A stretch of 64,000 nucleotides of DNA from JANWHQ01 sp963775275. GTDB lineage: Bacteria > Pseudomonadota > Alphaproteobacteria > Caulobacterales > Caulobacteraceae. Both the position numbers and the translations under genes were made by a program. The notes under the pieces are model-generated. The model had not been told where the DNA came from, ran no database searches, and was given only the letters and a program-made list of their open reading frames with translations. The stretch spans positions 2,108,001 to 2,172,000 of the forward strand of contig CAVZII010000005.1 in assembly GCA_963775275.1 (NCBI GenBank), in the 5' to 3' direction. Numbering within the stretch: the first letter of the stretch is position 1; each line of letters starts with the position of its first letter. This document shows, one piece after another, positions 43,369 through 53,759 of the stretch.

Positions 43369-45540
43369 ATGCGTCCGTCCACTATCCTGACCCTGGCGCT
43401 GGCCGCCTTGGCGATCGTCGCCTGCAAGCCCAGGTCAGCCTCCGAGAGCGCCGCAGAAAAGCCCTCGCGCCTCTACTCCGGCCCGGCCGACATCGACGGC
43501 GCGCGCATCCTCAACGCCGACGACGAGCCCGGCAACTGGATGACCTACGGGCGCACCTACAACGAGCAGCGCTTCTCGCCGCTCAACCAGATCAACGACA
43601 AGAACGCCGGCAAGCTGGGGCTCGCCTGGTACTACGATCTCGACACCCGCCGCGGCCAGGAGGCGACGCCCATCGTGGTGGACGGCGTGATGTACGTCTC
43701 CACCGCCTGGAGCAAGGTCAAGGCGCTGGACGCACGGACCGGCGCCCTGATCTGGGCCTACGATCCCAAGGTCGACGGCTCCTGGGCCGCCAAGGCCTGC
43801 TGCGACGTGGTCAACCGCGGCGTCGCGGTCTGGAAGGGCAAGGTCTATGTCGGGACGCTCGACGGCCGGCTCGTCGCGCTCGACGCCAAGACCGGCGACG
43901 TGGTCTGGAGCGCCCAGACCACCGATCCCACCAAGCCCCAGACCATCACCGGCGCCCCGCGCGTGGTGAAGGGCAAGGTGCTCATCGGCAACGGCGGCGC
44001 GGAGTTCAACGTTCGCGGCTACATCTCGGCTTTCGACGCCGACACCGGCAAGCTGGTCTGGCGCTTCTACACCGTGCCCGGCGATCCCACGAAGAGCGAC
44101 GGCCAGATCTCGGACGGGCCGCTCAAGGACATCGCGCTGAAGACCTGGAACGGCAAGTGGTGGACCTGGGGCGGCGGAGGGACGGTCTGGGACTCGATCG
44201 TCTACGACCCCGAGCTCGACCTGCTGATCTTCGGCACCGACAACGGCGACCCCTGGAACAAGAAGGTCCGCTCGCCCGAGGGCGGCGACAACCTGTTCGT
44301 GACCTCGATCGTGGCCGTGCGCCCCGACACCGGCCAGTACGTCTGGCACTACCAGCTGAACCCGGGCGACGAGTGGGACTACTCCGCCACCCAGCAGATG
44401 ATCCTCGCCGACCTGAAGATCGACGGGAAGCCGCGCAAGGTGCTGATGCAGGCGCCCAAGAACGGCTTCTTCTATGTGATCGACCGGACCAACGGGAAGC
44501 TGATCTCCGCCAAGCCCTTCGCGCCGGAGAACTGGGCCAAGGGGATCGACCTTGCGACCGGCCGGCCGATCATGAACCCGGCCGCGCGCTATTCGGAGAC
44601 CGGGACCACGTTCCAGGGCGAGCCCAGCCCCCACGGGGCGCACGCCTGGATGCCGATGTCCTACGATCCCAAGACCGGGCTGGTCTACATCCCGGTCCAG
44701 GAGGTCGGGTTCACCTACAAGGCCGACCCGGGCTTCCACCACAAGTCCATGGGCACCAACATGGGCCTGGACTTCATCTCGACCTCCATGCCCCAGGACC
44801 CCAAGGTCAAGACCGAGGTCATGGACAGCCTCAAGGGCCACATCTCGGCCTGGGATCCCATCAAGCAGCGCGAGGTCTGGCGCGCGGGCCTGAAGGGCCC
44901 CTGGAACGGCGGGATCGTCTCCACCGCCGGCAACCTGATCTTCGAGGGCAACGCCACCGGCGCCTTCGCCGCCTACCGCGCCGACAACGGCCGCAAGGTC
45001 TGGTCCTTCGACGCCCAGAGCCCGGTGATGGCTGGCCCGGTCACCTACACCGTGGGCGATGACCAGTATGTGGCGGTGCTCTCCGGCTGGGGCGGCACCT
45101 TCGCCCTGGTGCCCGGGATCGTCTCCTGGAAGTCGGGCAATATCCGCAACATCAGCCGCATCCTGGTGTTCAAGCTCGGCGGGACGGCCAAGCTGCCGCC
45201 CGTGCCGCCGGCCGCGCCCAAGGTGCTGAACCCGCCGCCGGATACGGCCGGCGCCGCGACGGTCGACCACGGCTTCAAGGTCTACACGGTCTACTGCTCC
45301 GCGTGCCACGGCGACGCGGCGGTTTCCGGCGGGATCACGCCGGACCTGCGCTATTCCCCGCTCCTGGCCTCGGACAGCTTCTTCGACGTGGTGCTGGGCG
45401 GCGTGCTCAAGGACAACGGCATGGTCTCGTGGAAGCCGGTGCTGAGCAAGAAGGACGCCGAGGACGTGCGCGCCTACCTGATCCACCGCGCCCGCCAGAC
45501 CCAGCAGCAGAAGGCCGCCGGCCAGCCCTGGACGGGGTGA
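43369..45540 (+). CDS. PQQ-dependent quinohaemoprotein alcohol dehydrogenase, lipoprotein
   Basis: A 723-residue periplasmic alcohol dehydrogenase. An eight-bladed propeller domain (about 40-610) binds PQQ, with the vicinal disulfide pair Cys144-Cys145 (KACCDVVNRG) and the catalytic-region motif GDEWDYSATQ. It is fused to a C-terminal cytochrome c domain (YCSACHGD, about 642-649). The N-terminus has a lipobox-like IVAC19, so membrane anchoring is likely. Type II enzymes of this architecture oxidise primary or aromatic alcohols and tetrahydrofurfuryl alcohol. The aldehyde dehydrogenase and decarboxylase-like genes downstream fit an alcohol-to-acid route. No PQQ synthesis genes are seen in the window. 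Confidence 0.93.
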   Translation: MRPSTILTLALAALAIVACKPRSASESAAEKPSRLYSGPADIDGARILNADDEPGNWMTYGRTYNEQRFSPLNQINDKNAGKLGLAWYYDLDTRRGQEATPIVVDGVMYVSTAWSKVKALDARTGALIWAYDPKVDGSWAAKACCDVVNRGVAVWKGKVYVGTLDGRLVALDAKTGDVVWSAQTTDPTKPQTITGAPRVVKGKVLIGNGGAEFNVRGYISAFDADTGKLVWRFYTVPGDPTKSDGQISDGPLKDIALKTWNGKWWTWGGGGTVWDSIVYDPELDLLIFGTDNGDPWNKKVRSPEGGDNLFVTSIVAVRPDTGQYVWHYQLNPGDEWDYSATQQMILADLKIDGKPRKVLMQAPKNGFFYVIDRTNGKLISAKPFAPENWAKGIDLATGRPIMNPAARYSETGTTFQGEPSPHGAHAWMPMSYDPKTGLVYIPVQEVGFTYKADPGFHHKSMGTNMGLDFISTSMPQDPKVKTEVMDSLKGHISAWDPIKQREVWRAGLKGPWNGGIVSTAGNLIFEGNATGAFAAYRADNGRKVWSFDAQSPVMAGPVTYTVGDDQYVAVLSGWGGTFALVPGIVSWKSGNIRNISRILVFKLGGTAKLPPVPPAAPKVLNPPPDTAGAATVDHGFKVYTVYCSACHGDAAVSGGITPDLRYSPLLASDSFFDVVLGGVLKDNGMVSWKPVLSKKDAEDVRAYLIHRARQTQQQKAAGQPWTG

Positions 45541-45554
45541 GGCGCGAGCACGAG

Positions 45555-45705
45555 CGCCTCTCTCCTCTCCCACAGGGAGAGGAAGGGGCCCGTTGCGCAG
45601 CAACGGGAAGGTGAGGGGGTTCGGTCTTGCGGCCTATCCCCTCATCTTCCCACGGCTCCTGCGGAGCCGCGGGCCCCTTCTTCTCCCCATGGGAGAAGAG
45701 AGGAT
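45555..45705. repeat. Composite palindromic repeat (family B), copy 2
   Basis: It has the same arms as the copy at 35176 (CTCTCCCACAGGGAGAGGAA, GGGCCC ... GGGCCCCTTCTTCTCCC). The internal hairpins differ: CCGTTGCGCAGCAACGG on the left and CGGCTCCTGCGGAGCCG on the right. Both hairpins remain perfectly paired although their sequences are unrelated to those of copy 1. Confidence 0.78.
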
Positions 45706-45787
45706 TCCGCATCCTGACAGGCTTTCCTTTCCGCGGCGGAGGGTGTTTCGTGCCGCCCGAATTCAAACCTCGTTGGGATCCTCAGCC

Positions 45788-47291
<1,504 letters not shown>

Positions 47292-47445
47292 CTTTCCTTC
47301 TCCCCTGGGGAGAAGGAGGGGCCCGCGGCCGAAGGCCGTGGGAGGATGAGGGGCTAAGGCCTCGTGGGCGAAACCCCTCACCTTCCCATCGCGGCGCGAT
47401 GGGCCCCTTCCTCTCCCTCCGGGAGAGGAGACGAGGAGGAGGAGG
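47292..47445. repeat. Composite palindromic repeat (family B), copy 3
   Basis: CTTCTCCCCTGGGGAGAAGG, GGGCCC and a hairpin (GCGGCCGAAGGCCGT) are followed by GGGAGGATGAGGGG. The mirrored half (CCCCTCACCTTCCC, hairpin ATCGCGGCGCGAT, GGGCCCCTTCCTCTCCC) completes it. Its arm hairpins pair internally, as in copies 1 and 2. Confidence 0.75.
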
Positions 47446-47451
47446 ATTCCC

Positions 47452-49071
47452 ATGGACGACGCTTCCAATCCCCGGCGAGCGCCCAGGCCGCCACGCGCAC
47501 GGTGACCGTCCGCGAGGCGGTGATCCACCTCCTGCGCGGCTTCGGCTGCACCACCCTGTTCGGCAATCCGGGCTCCACCGAGCTGCCGCTGTTCCGCGAC
47601 TGGCCCAAGGACTTCCGCTACGTCCTGGGCCTGCAGGAATCCATCGTCATGGGCATGGCCGACGGCTACGCCCAGGCGACCCGCAACGCCGCGGTCATCA
47701 ACCTGCACTCGGCCGCGGGCACGGGCCACTCCCTCGGCAACCTCTTCACCGCCTGGAAGAACAACGCCCCGGTGGTGGTGATCGCCGGCCAGCAGGCCCG
47801 CGCCATGCTGCCGATGGATCCCGTTCCTCGGCGCCACCGACGCGGCCGAGTTCCCGCGGCCCTACGTCAAGTTCTCGATCGAGCCGGCCCGGGCCGAGGA
47901 CGTGCCCGCCGCCATCGCGCGGGCCTATTACATCGCCATGACCGAGCCGAAGGGGCCGGTGTTCGTCTCGGTGCCGGTGGACGACTGGGACCGGGCGACC
48001 GAGCTTCTGGAGCCCCGCCAGGTGATCACCCGCCGCCGGCCGGATCCCGCGGCGCTCGCGGGCGTCGCCCAGGCGCTGGAGGCCAGCTCCAGGCCCGTGC
48101 TGGTGGTGGGCTCGGATGTGGACGCCTCGGGCGCGTTCGAGGACGTGGTGGCGCTCGCCGAGCGCTGGCAGACGCCGGTCTGGGTCGCGCCGCGCACCTG
48201 GCGCTGCGGCTTTCCCGAGAGCCATCCCCTGTTCGCGGGCTTCCTGCCGCCGCTCAAGGCCGCCGTGGCCGACAAGCTCAAGGGCCACGACCTCCTGCTG
48301 GTGCTGGGCGCGGCGGCCTTCACCTACCACAACGAGTCCAAGGGCCCGTTCCTGCCCGACGGCGCGCGGCTGATCCAGGTGGTGAACGATCCCGCCCAGG
48401 CCGCCTATACGCCCGAGGGCCTCTCCATCGTCGCCAGCCTCGATGCGGCGGTGGCGGACCTGCTCGCCCAGCCCGGCCCCTCCGCGCCCAGGCCCAAGGG
48501 GCAGGGCCGGGGTCCTCGTCCCGCGCCCGAGCAGCGCGATCCCATGCCGCCGCGCTGGCTGATGTCGCGGATCCAGGCGCTTCGGCCGAAAGACTCCATC
48601 ATCGTGGAGGAGGCGCCCACCAGCCGCGAGCCGATGAACGACTGCCTGCCGATCGACATCGCCGACGGCTTCTTCACCACCGGCTCGGGCGGCCTCGGCT
48701 ACGGCTTGCCGGCCTCGGTGGGAATGGCGCTCGGGCGGCCGGACCAGAAGATCATCGCCCTGATGGGCGACGGCTCGGCCATGTACTCGATCCAGGCGCT
48801 GTGGACCGCGGCCCAGTCCAGGCTGCCCATGGCCATCGTCATCGTGAACAACGGCGGCTACCTCGCCCTCAAGCACATGGGGACCCTGTTCCAGATGAAG
48901 GAGCTGGTGGGCGTGGACCTGCCGGGCATCGACTTCGTCGGCATCGCCAAGGCCCTCGGCTGCGACGGGGTCAAGGTCGAGCGCACGGCGGACCTCGACG
49001 CGGCCCTGACCCGGGCCCTCAACTCCGACAAGCCCTTCCTCGTGGACGTGATCGTCGAACCGAGCTTCTGA
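47452..49071 (+). CDS. Benzoylformate decarboxylase-like ThDP enzyme, two single-base frameshifts
   Basis: A thiamine-diphosphate enzyme of about 540 residues. Signatures are LFGNPGSTELPLFRDWP, ALQE-like LGLQESIVMGMADGYAQA (cofactor-activating Glu), INLHSAAGTGHSLGN (the His of benzoylformate decarboxylase), ESHPLFAGFLPP (second active-site His), and MGDGSAMYSIQALW with NNGG (the Mg/ThDP loop). Two frame changes interrupt it: a likely missing C at 47470-47473 just after MDDASNP, and an extra C at 47820-47822 (GATCCCGTTC). Without the first, GTG 47502 could start translation. The pathway would be mandelate or benzoylformate to benzaldehyde, then oxidation by the neighbouring aldehyde dehydrogenases. 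Indels in C runs suggest sequencing error. Confidence 0.82.
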
Positions 49072-49077
49072 GCCGGG

Positions 49078-49203
49078 GGACCGGGCCGCCGCCCCCTCCG
49101 GCCCTTCGGGCCACCTCCCCCAAAGGGGGAGGATCTTAGGTCTGCGCCGAACATGATCTTCCCCCATTGGGGGAAGTCCCCGCGAAGCGGGGAATGGGGG
49201 CCC
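49078..49203. repeat. GC-rich palindromic repeat (family A)
   Basis: CCCTCCGGCCCTTCGGGCC, CCTCCCCCAAAGGGGGAGG, CTTCCCCCATTGGGGGAAG and CCCGCGAAGCGGG stand in tandem between two convergent genes. Each is a separate perfect or near-perfect hairpin. Confidence 0.72.
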
Positions 49204-49204
49204 C

Positions 49205-49963
49205 TCAAGCCGCCGTATATCCCCCGTCCACCAGGTAGAGCGCGCCGGTGACGCCCTTGGCCTCGTCCGAGCCCAGGAAGGCGACGGTCGCGGCGATGTC
49301 CTCTGGCTCTGGGAAGCGCCCGAGCGGCAACTGGGCCTTGAAGTTGGCCTTGTACGCCTCGCTCGCCTCGGCGGTCAGGGGCGTCTCGACGAACCCCGGC
49401 CCCACGCAGTTCACCCGGATGCCCTGCTTGCCCCAGGCCAGGGCGCAGCCGCGGGTCAGGGCCAGGATTCCGTGCTTGGTCGCGGTGTAGGCCACGTTGG
49501 TGGGCGTTGCGATGACGCTGTGGACCGAGGCGGTGTTCACCACCGTCCCGCCGCCCGCGTCGATCAGATAGGGGTGCTCGGCCCTCAGGCAGTAGAAGAC
49601 GCCCGAGAGGTTCGTCGCCAGGGTCCGGTCCCACTGCTCCAGCGGGATCTGCTCGGGCGCCAGGCGCGGGCCGCCGATGCCGGCGTTGTTCACCGCGACC
49701 TTCAGCGGCCCCAGCCGCTCCACCAGCTCGGCGATCGCCGTCTCGACCGCGAGGGGGTCGGAGACGTCGACCTCGATGTCGATGGCCGTCCCGCCGCCGG
49801 CCGTGATCGCCCTGGCGACCCGCTCGCCGCCGGCCTTGTCGATGTCCAGCACCGCGACCTTCGCGCCCTCGGAGGCCAGCCGCAGCGCGATCGCCTCGCC
49901 GATCCCCGACCCGCCGCCCGTCACCAGCGCGGTCCGTCCCTCATAGCGGCGCATCTCGGGCAT
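49205..49963 (-). CDS. Short-chain dehydrogenase/reductase (SDR)
   Basis: A 252-residue NAD(P)-dependent classical SDR. The cofactor motif is TGGGSGIG (residues 15-22), followed by NNAG (92-95), the catalytic Ser near 146 (VNTASVHS) and YTATK (Tyr159, Lys163). The terminal LYLVDGGYTAA is the standard family ending. Start ATG 49963 gives MPEMRRYEGRTALVTGG. It is the downstream gene of a pair with the semialdehyde dehydrogenase (minus strand), 150 bp away with a repeat between. It probably reduces or oxidises an alcohol/ketone in the same catabolic route. Confidence 0.9.
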   Translation of the reverse strand: MPEMRRYEGRTALVTGGGSGIGEAIALRLASEGAKVAVLDIDKAGGERVARAITAGGGTAIDIEVDVSDPLAVETAIAELVERLGPLKVAVNNAGIGGPRLAPEQIPLEQWDRTLATNLSGVFYCLRAEHPYLIDAGGGTVVNTASVHSVIATPTNVAYTATKHGILALTRGCALAWGKQGIRVNCVGPGFVETPLTAEASEAYKANFKAQLPLGRFPEPEDIAATVAFLGSDEAKGVTGALYLVDGGYTAA

Positions 49964-49977
49964 GTGAGGCTCCTCTT

Positions 49978-50107
49978 CATGATCTTCCCCCTCTGGGGAA
50001 GTCCCCGCGAAGCGGGGGATGGGGGCGGGAGGGCAGGGGGCTTCGGCCCCCTTCGTCCCGCCGGACAGCGTCCGGCGGGCCACTTCCCCCAGCGGGGGAA
50101 GGCCTTG
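49978..50107. repeat. GC-rich palindromic repeat (family A)
   Basis: Hairpins CTTCCCCCTCTGGGGAAG and CCCGCGAAGCGGGGGATGGG, a 9-bp stem GTCCCGCCGGACAGCGTCCG and CTTCCCCCAGCGGGGGAAG follow each other between two same-strand genes. They make a nearly continuous 130-bp array. Confidence 0.7.
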
Positions 50108-50113
50108 CCGGCC

Positions 50114-51544
50114 CTAGGCCATGCTCACCGCCTTGATCACCTGGCAGGCCTCCACGCCCTCGGGGCCGTCCTCGGAGCCGTGGCCGCTTTCCTTGACCCC
50201 GCCGAAGGGGGCGTCCGCGCCGGCGATGGCGACGGTGTTGATCGCCACCATCCCCGCCTCGACCGCGTCGCCGATCAGCATCGAGCGCTTGGAGGACTGG
50301 GTGAAGGCGTAGGCGGCCAGGCCGTAGGGCAGGCGGTTGGCCTTCTCCACCGCGTCCTCGAAGGTCGAGAAGGGGTTCATGATCGCCACCGGCCCGAACG
50401 GCTCCTCGTTCATGATCCGGGCCGCGTCGGGGACGTCCTTCAGCACTGTCGGGCGCCAGAAGAAGCCCTGGTTGCCGATCCGCTCGCCGCCGGTCTCGAG
50501 CCTGGCCCCGGCCCTCACCGCATCGCCGATGAACTTGTCCATGGCGTCCAGGCGCCTGGGATTGGCCATCGGGCCCATGCGGCTGGTCTCCACCAGGCCG
50601 TCGCCCACCGGCAGCGCCCTGGCGCGCTCGACGAAGCCCTCGACGAACTTCTCGTAGACCGGCTCCTGCACATAGAAGCGGGTGGGGGAGACGCAGACCT
50701 GCCCGGCGTTGCGGTACTTGTGGGGCGCGATGATGTTCAGCGCCTGCTCGACGTCCGCGTCGTCGAAGACGATCACCGGCGCGTGGCCGCCGAGCTCCAT
50801 GGTCGTGCGCAGCATGTTGTCGGCGGCCAGCTTCATCAGGTGCTTGCCCACCGGCACCGAGCCGGTGAACGAGAGCTTGCGGATGACCGGCGAGCCGAGC
50901 AGATGCCGCGACACCTCGTCGGGCACGCCGAACACCACCTGGGCGACCCCTTGCGGCAGGCCGGCGTCGAGCAGCGCCTTCAGCACCTCCAGCGCCGTGG
51001 CCGGCGCCTCCTCGGCGGGTTTCAGGATGATCGAGCAGCCCGCCGCGATCGCCGCGCCGAACTTGCGGCCGGGGTTGCCCACCGGGAAGTTCCAGGGGGC
51101 GAAGGCGGCCACCGGCCCGACCGGCTCCTTCAGCACCATGTGCCGCGTGCCCGTCGGGCGCACCAGCACCCGGCCATAGGCGCGCTTGGCCTCCTCGCCG
51201 GCGAACTCCAGCCAGCCGGCCGCCGCCATGGTCTCGATCCGCGCCTCGCCGAAGGTCTTGCCCTCCTCCGTGGTGGCGATGCGCGCGATGCGGTCGGCGC
51301 GCTGGCGCATCAGGTCGGCGGCGCCCTTCAGCACCCGCGCCTTCTCGTCGGCCGGCCGCGCGCGCCAGAGCTTGAAGCCGCGCGCCGCGGCGTCCAGCGC
51401 CCGGTCCAGGTCCGCCGCATCGGCCAGGGGCAACTCGCCCAGGACGCCGCCGGTGGCTGGGCAGAGCACCTGGTGGGTGCGCCGATGGCCGACGCCGACC
51501 CACTCGCCGTCGATGTGCATGGCCAGCTCGGGATAGTCGTTCAT
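50114..51544 (-). CDS. NAD(P)-dependent (succinate-)semialdehyde dehydrogenase-like ALDH
   Basis: A 476-residue aldehyde dehydrogenase of the GabD/succinate-semialdehyde class. FAPWNFPVGNPGRKFGAAIA, TMELGGHAPVIVFDDADV (catalytic Glu) and NAGQVCVSPTRFYV (catalytic Cys) are intact. PFGGVKESGHGSEDG near the C-terminus is typical of the GabD group. Start ATG 51544 gives MNDYPELAMHIDGEWVG. It is upstream of the SDR on the same strand. Substrate class is inferred from family style; an aromatic-pathway aldehyde is possible. Confidence 0.9.
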   Translation of the reverse strand: MNDYPELAMHIDGEWVGVGHRRTHQVLCPATGGVLGELPLADAADLDRALDAAARGFKLWRARPADEKARVLKGAADLMRQRADRIARIATTEEGKTFGEARIETMAAAGWLEFAGEEAKRAYGRVLVRPTGTRHMVLKEPVGPVAAFAPWNFPVGNPGRKFGAAIAAGCSIILKPAEEAPATALEVLKALLDAGLPQGVAQVVFGVPDEVSRHLLGSPVIRKLSFTGSVPVGKHLMKLAADNMLRTTMELGGHAPVIVFDDADVEQALNIIAPHKYRNAGQVCVSPTRFYVQEPVYEKFVEGFVERARALPVGDGLVETSRMGPMANPRRLDAMDKFIGDAVRAGARLETGGERIGNQGFFWRPTVLKDVPDAARIMNEEPFGPVAIMNPFSTFEDAVEKANRLPYGLAAYAFTQSSKRSMLIGDAVEAGMVAINTVAIAGADAPFGGVKESGHGSEDGPEGVEACQVIKAVSMA

Positions 51545-51914
51545 CGCCTGGAGCCTCTTCGTCCGCCTCGCCCCTGTCCCAGGGACCCTGATCACGCGCG
51601 ATCGATAGGGCCCGCGCCGCCCGCGAACAAGCCTGCCGCCCGATTGACCTTCTCCCCTTGCGGGAGAAGGGTGAGGATTGGCCGCCGCCTGCAAGGCGGC
51701 GGCATGCGATCGACAACGACTTGTCGATCGCCAAGACGAACGCCCGCAGCTGTGCTGCGGGCTGGGCGAATGCAGGCCGGATGAGGGGTGGAAAGTCCTT
51801 TCCGGTTGGCCAAGCGAGACCCCTCACCCGGCGGGCGTCCCCCGCCACCCTCTCCCGCAAGGGGAGAGGGTTCGACTTTGCTAGGCTGTTACAATGGGCG
51901 GCCATAACCTGATC
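51545..51914. other. Intergenic region packed with palindromes
   Basis: Divergent region of about 370 bp. CTTCTCCCCTTGCGGGAGAA opens a series of hairpins: GCCGCCGCCTGCAAGGCGGC, ATCGACAACGACTTGTCGAT, CCCGCAGCTGTGCTGCGGG, a CCCGGCGGGCGTCCCCCGCC block and CTCTCCCGCAAGGGGAGAGG. The outer arms and TGAGGGG/CCCCTCA pair as in family B, so this is a larger relative of those repeats. Promoters for the two flanking genes are expected but not identified. Confidence 0.6.
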
Positions 51915-53759
51915 ATGACTCCACTTCGCCCCTTCGCCGCCGCCCTCGCCCTGCTGGTCTGCGCGGCCCTCGCCGCCTGCGGCCAGCCGCATCGCCCGCA
52001 CAACGTCGTCATCTTCGTCGCCGACGGCCTGCGCTCGGGGATCGTCACCGACAAGACCGCGCCCGAGCTCGCCGCGGTTCGCGCCGAGGGTGTCGACTTC
52101 GCCAACAGCCACTCGCTCTTCCCCACCGTGACCACCCCCAACGCCTCGGCCATCGCCACCGGCCACGGCCTCGGCGACACCGGCGACTTCGGCAATGCGC
52201 TCTACGTCGGCGCCCCGGCGCTGGGCGCCGCCTTCCTGTCGCTGGTCGCCCCGGTCGAGAACGACGGGGTCCTCGGCGAGATGAACCGGCGCTTCGGCGG
52301 CGACTACCTCGGCCGGCCGACCCTGATCGAGATGGCGCGCAAGGCCGGCTATTCCACCGCGGTCATCGGCAAGCTCGGCCCCGCCGGCGTCCAGGACGTG
52401 CTGGCCGCCAGCGGCTCGGGCGGGATCGTGATCGATGACGCCACCGGGCTCGATCCCGGCTTCGGCGCCCCCGCCGTGCCGCTGGCGCCCGAGATCGTCC
52501 AGGCGATCAAGGCCGCGGGCCTCGAGCCGGCCGCGCCGGACCGCGGTCTGAACGCTTCCCCCGGTGACGCCATGGGCGGCGGCGTCTGGGTCGCCAATGT
52601 CGTGCAGCAGGACTGGTTCGCCGACGTCGCCGCCAAGGTGCTGCTGCCGAGGTTCAAGCGGGCCAAGAAGCCCTTCGTCCTGGTCTTCTGGTCGCGCGAC
52701 CCTGACGGCACCCAGCACAATCAGGGCGACAGCCTGAACAGGCTCGAGCCGGGCATCAACGGCCCCACCTCCATGAAGGCCATCGCCAACGCCTCGTCCG
52801 ACCTCGGCAAGCTGCGCGCGGCGCTGAAGACGCTGGGCCTCGACAAGACCACCGACATCATCGTCACCGCCGACCACGGCTTCTCGACGGCGTCGAAGGA
52901 GAGCGCCAGAAGCGCCGCCGCCAGGATCGCCTACCGCGACGTTCCCAAGGGCTTCCTGCCGCCGGGCTTCCTCGCCATCGACCTCGCGACGGCGCTCGGC
53001 CTGCCTCTGCACGAGGCCAACGGCCTGGACGTCGATCTGAAGGGGGGCTTCCACCCCCGGGGCAGCGCGCTTCTGGGCAAGGACGTCACACATCCCGAGG
53101 TGGTGATCGGCTCCAACGGCGGCGCGGACCTGATCTGGCTGCCGGGCGTCGCGTCCCCCGCGCGCGCGGCGCTCGCGCGGCGGATCGTCCAGGCCCTGGC
53201 CGGCCAGGACTACACCGGCGCAATCTTCGTGGACGACGTGCTGGGCCAGGTCCCCGGCGCCCTGCCCATGAGCGCGGCCGGCCTCGATGGCGATGCGCGC
53301 ACGCCCCGCCCGACGATCGTCGTCAGCTTCCGGAGCTGGACGCTCGGCTGCGCCATTCCCGATGCGTGCGGCGCCGAGGTCGCCGACACCGCGCTGCAGC
53401 AGGGCCAGGGCGCCCACGGCTCGTTCGGCCGGGCGGACACCCACAACTTCATGGCGGCCGTCGGCCCGGACTTCAAACGCCGGTTCAAGGACGCCGCGCC
53501 GGTCAGCAACGCCGACCTCGCCCCCACCGCCGCGCGCATCCTGGGCCTGACGCTGCCCGCCGGCGGCGCCCACCGGGGCCGGGTGATCGGCGAGGCGCTG
53601 AAGGGCGGATCGGAAGCGCCACCGGCCCGGTCCCTGATCATCCGCTCGGCGCCGGCGGCCAATGGCTTCATCACCGTCTTGAACGCCCAGCAGCTTGGCG
53701 GTGAAATGTACTTCGACGCCGCGGGCGCGCCGGGGCGGACCTTGGGGTTGCATCCGTGA
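51915..53759 (+). CDS. Alkaline-phosphatase-superfamily phosphodiesterase/pyrophosphatase lipoprotein
   Basis: A 614-residue exported protein with a lipoprotein signal (MTPLRPFAAALALLVCAALAAC). The alkaline-phosphatase fold begins at NVVIFVADGLRSGIV, whose Asp binds metal. LFPTVTTPNASAIATGHG carries the catalytic Thr. SRDPDGTQHNQGD, TADHGFSTAS and HGSFGRADTHNFMAA provide the remaining Asp/His metal ligands. It resembles type I phosphodiesterase/nucleotide pyrophosphatases. ATG 51894 is an alternative start. Its stop overlaps the GTG of the following PhoD gene, so the two are co-translated, likely for phosphate scavenging from nucleotides or organic phosphates. Confidence 0.85.
   Translation: MTPLRPFAAALALLVCAALAACGQPHRPHNVVIFVADGLRSGIVTDKTAPELAAVRAEGVDFANSHSLFPTVTTPNASAIATGHGLGDTGDFGNALYVGAPALGAAFLSLVAPVENDGVLGEMNRRFGGDYLGRPTLIEMARKAGYSTAVIGKLGPAGVQDVLAASGSGGIVIDDATGLDPGFGAPAVPLAPEIVQAIKAAGLEPAAPDRGLNASPGDAMGGGVWVANVVQQDWFADVAAKVLLPRFKRAKKPFVLVFWSRDPDGTQHNQGDSLNRLEPGINGPTSMKAIANASSDLGKLRAALKTLGLDKTTDIIVTADHGFSTASKESARSAAARIAYRDVPKGFLPPGFLAIDLATALGLPLHEANGLDVDLKGGFHPRGSALLGKDVTHPEVVIGSNGGADLIWLPGVASPARAALARRIVQALAGQDYTGAIFVDDVLGQVPGALPMSAAGLDGDARTPRPTIVVSFRSWTLGCAIPDACGAEVADTALQQGQGAHGSFGRADTHNFMAAVGPDFKRRFKDAAPVSNADLAPTAARILGLTLPAGGAHRGRVIGEALKGGSEAPPARSLIIRSAPAANGFITVLNAQQLGGEMYFDAAGAPGRTLGLHP

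Noticed and set aside
49977..53753. A minus-strand open frame of about 1,258 codons opposite the SDR, aldehyde dehydrogenase and phosphodiesterase genes
   Set aside because: It is a GC-driven shadow: low-complexity Arg/Gly/Ala text with no motifs, opposite well-conserved genes.
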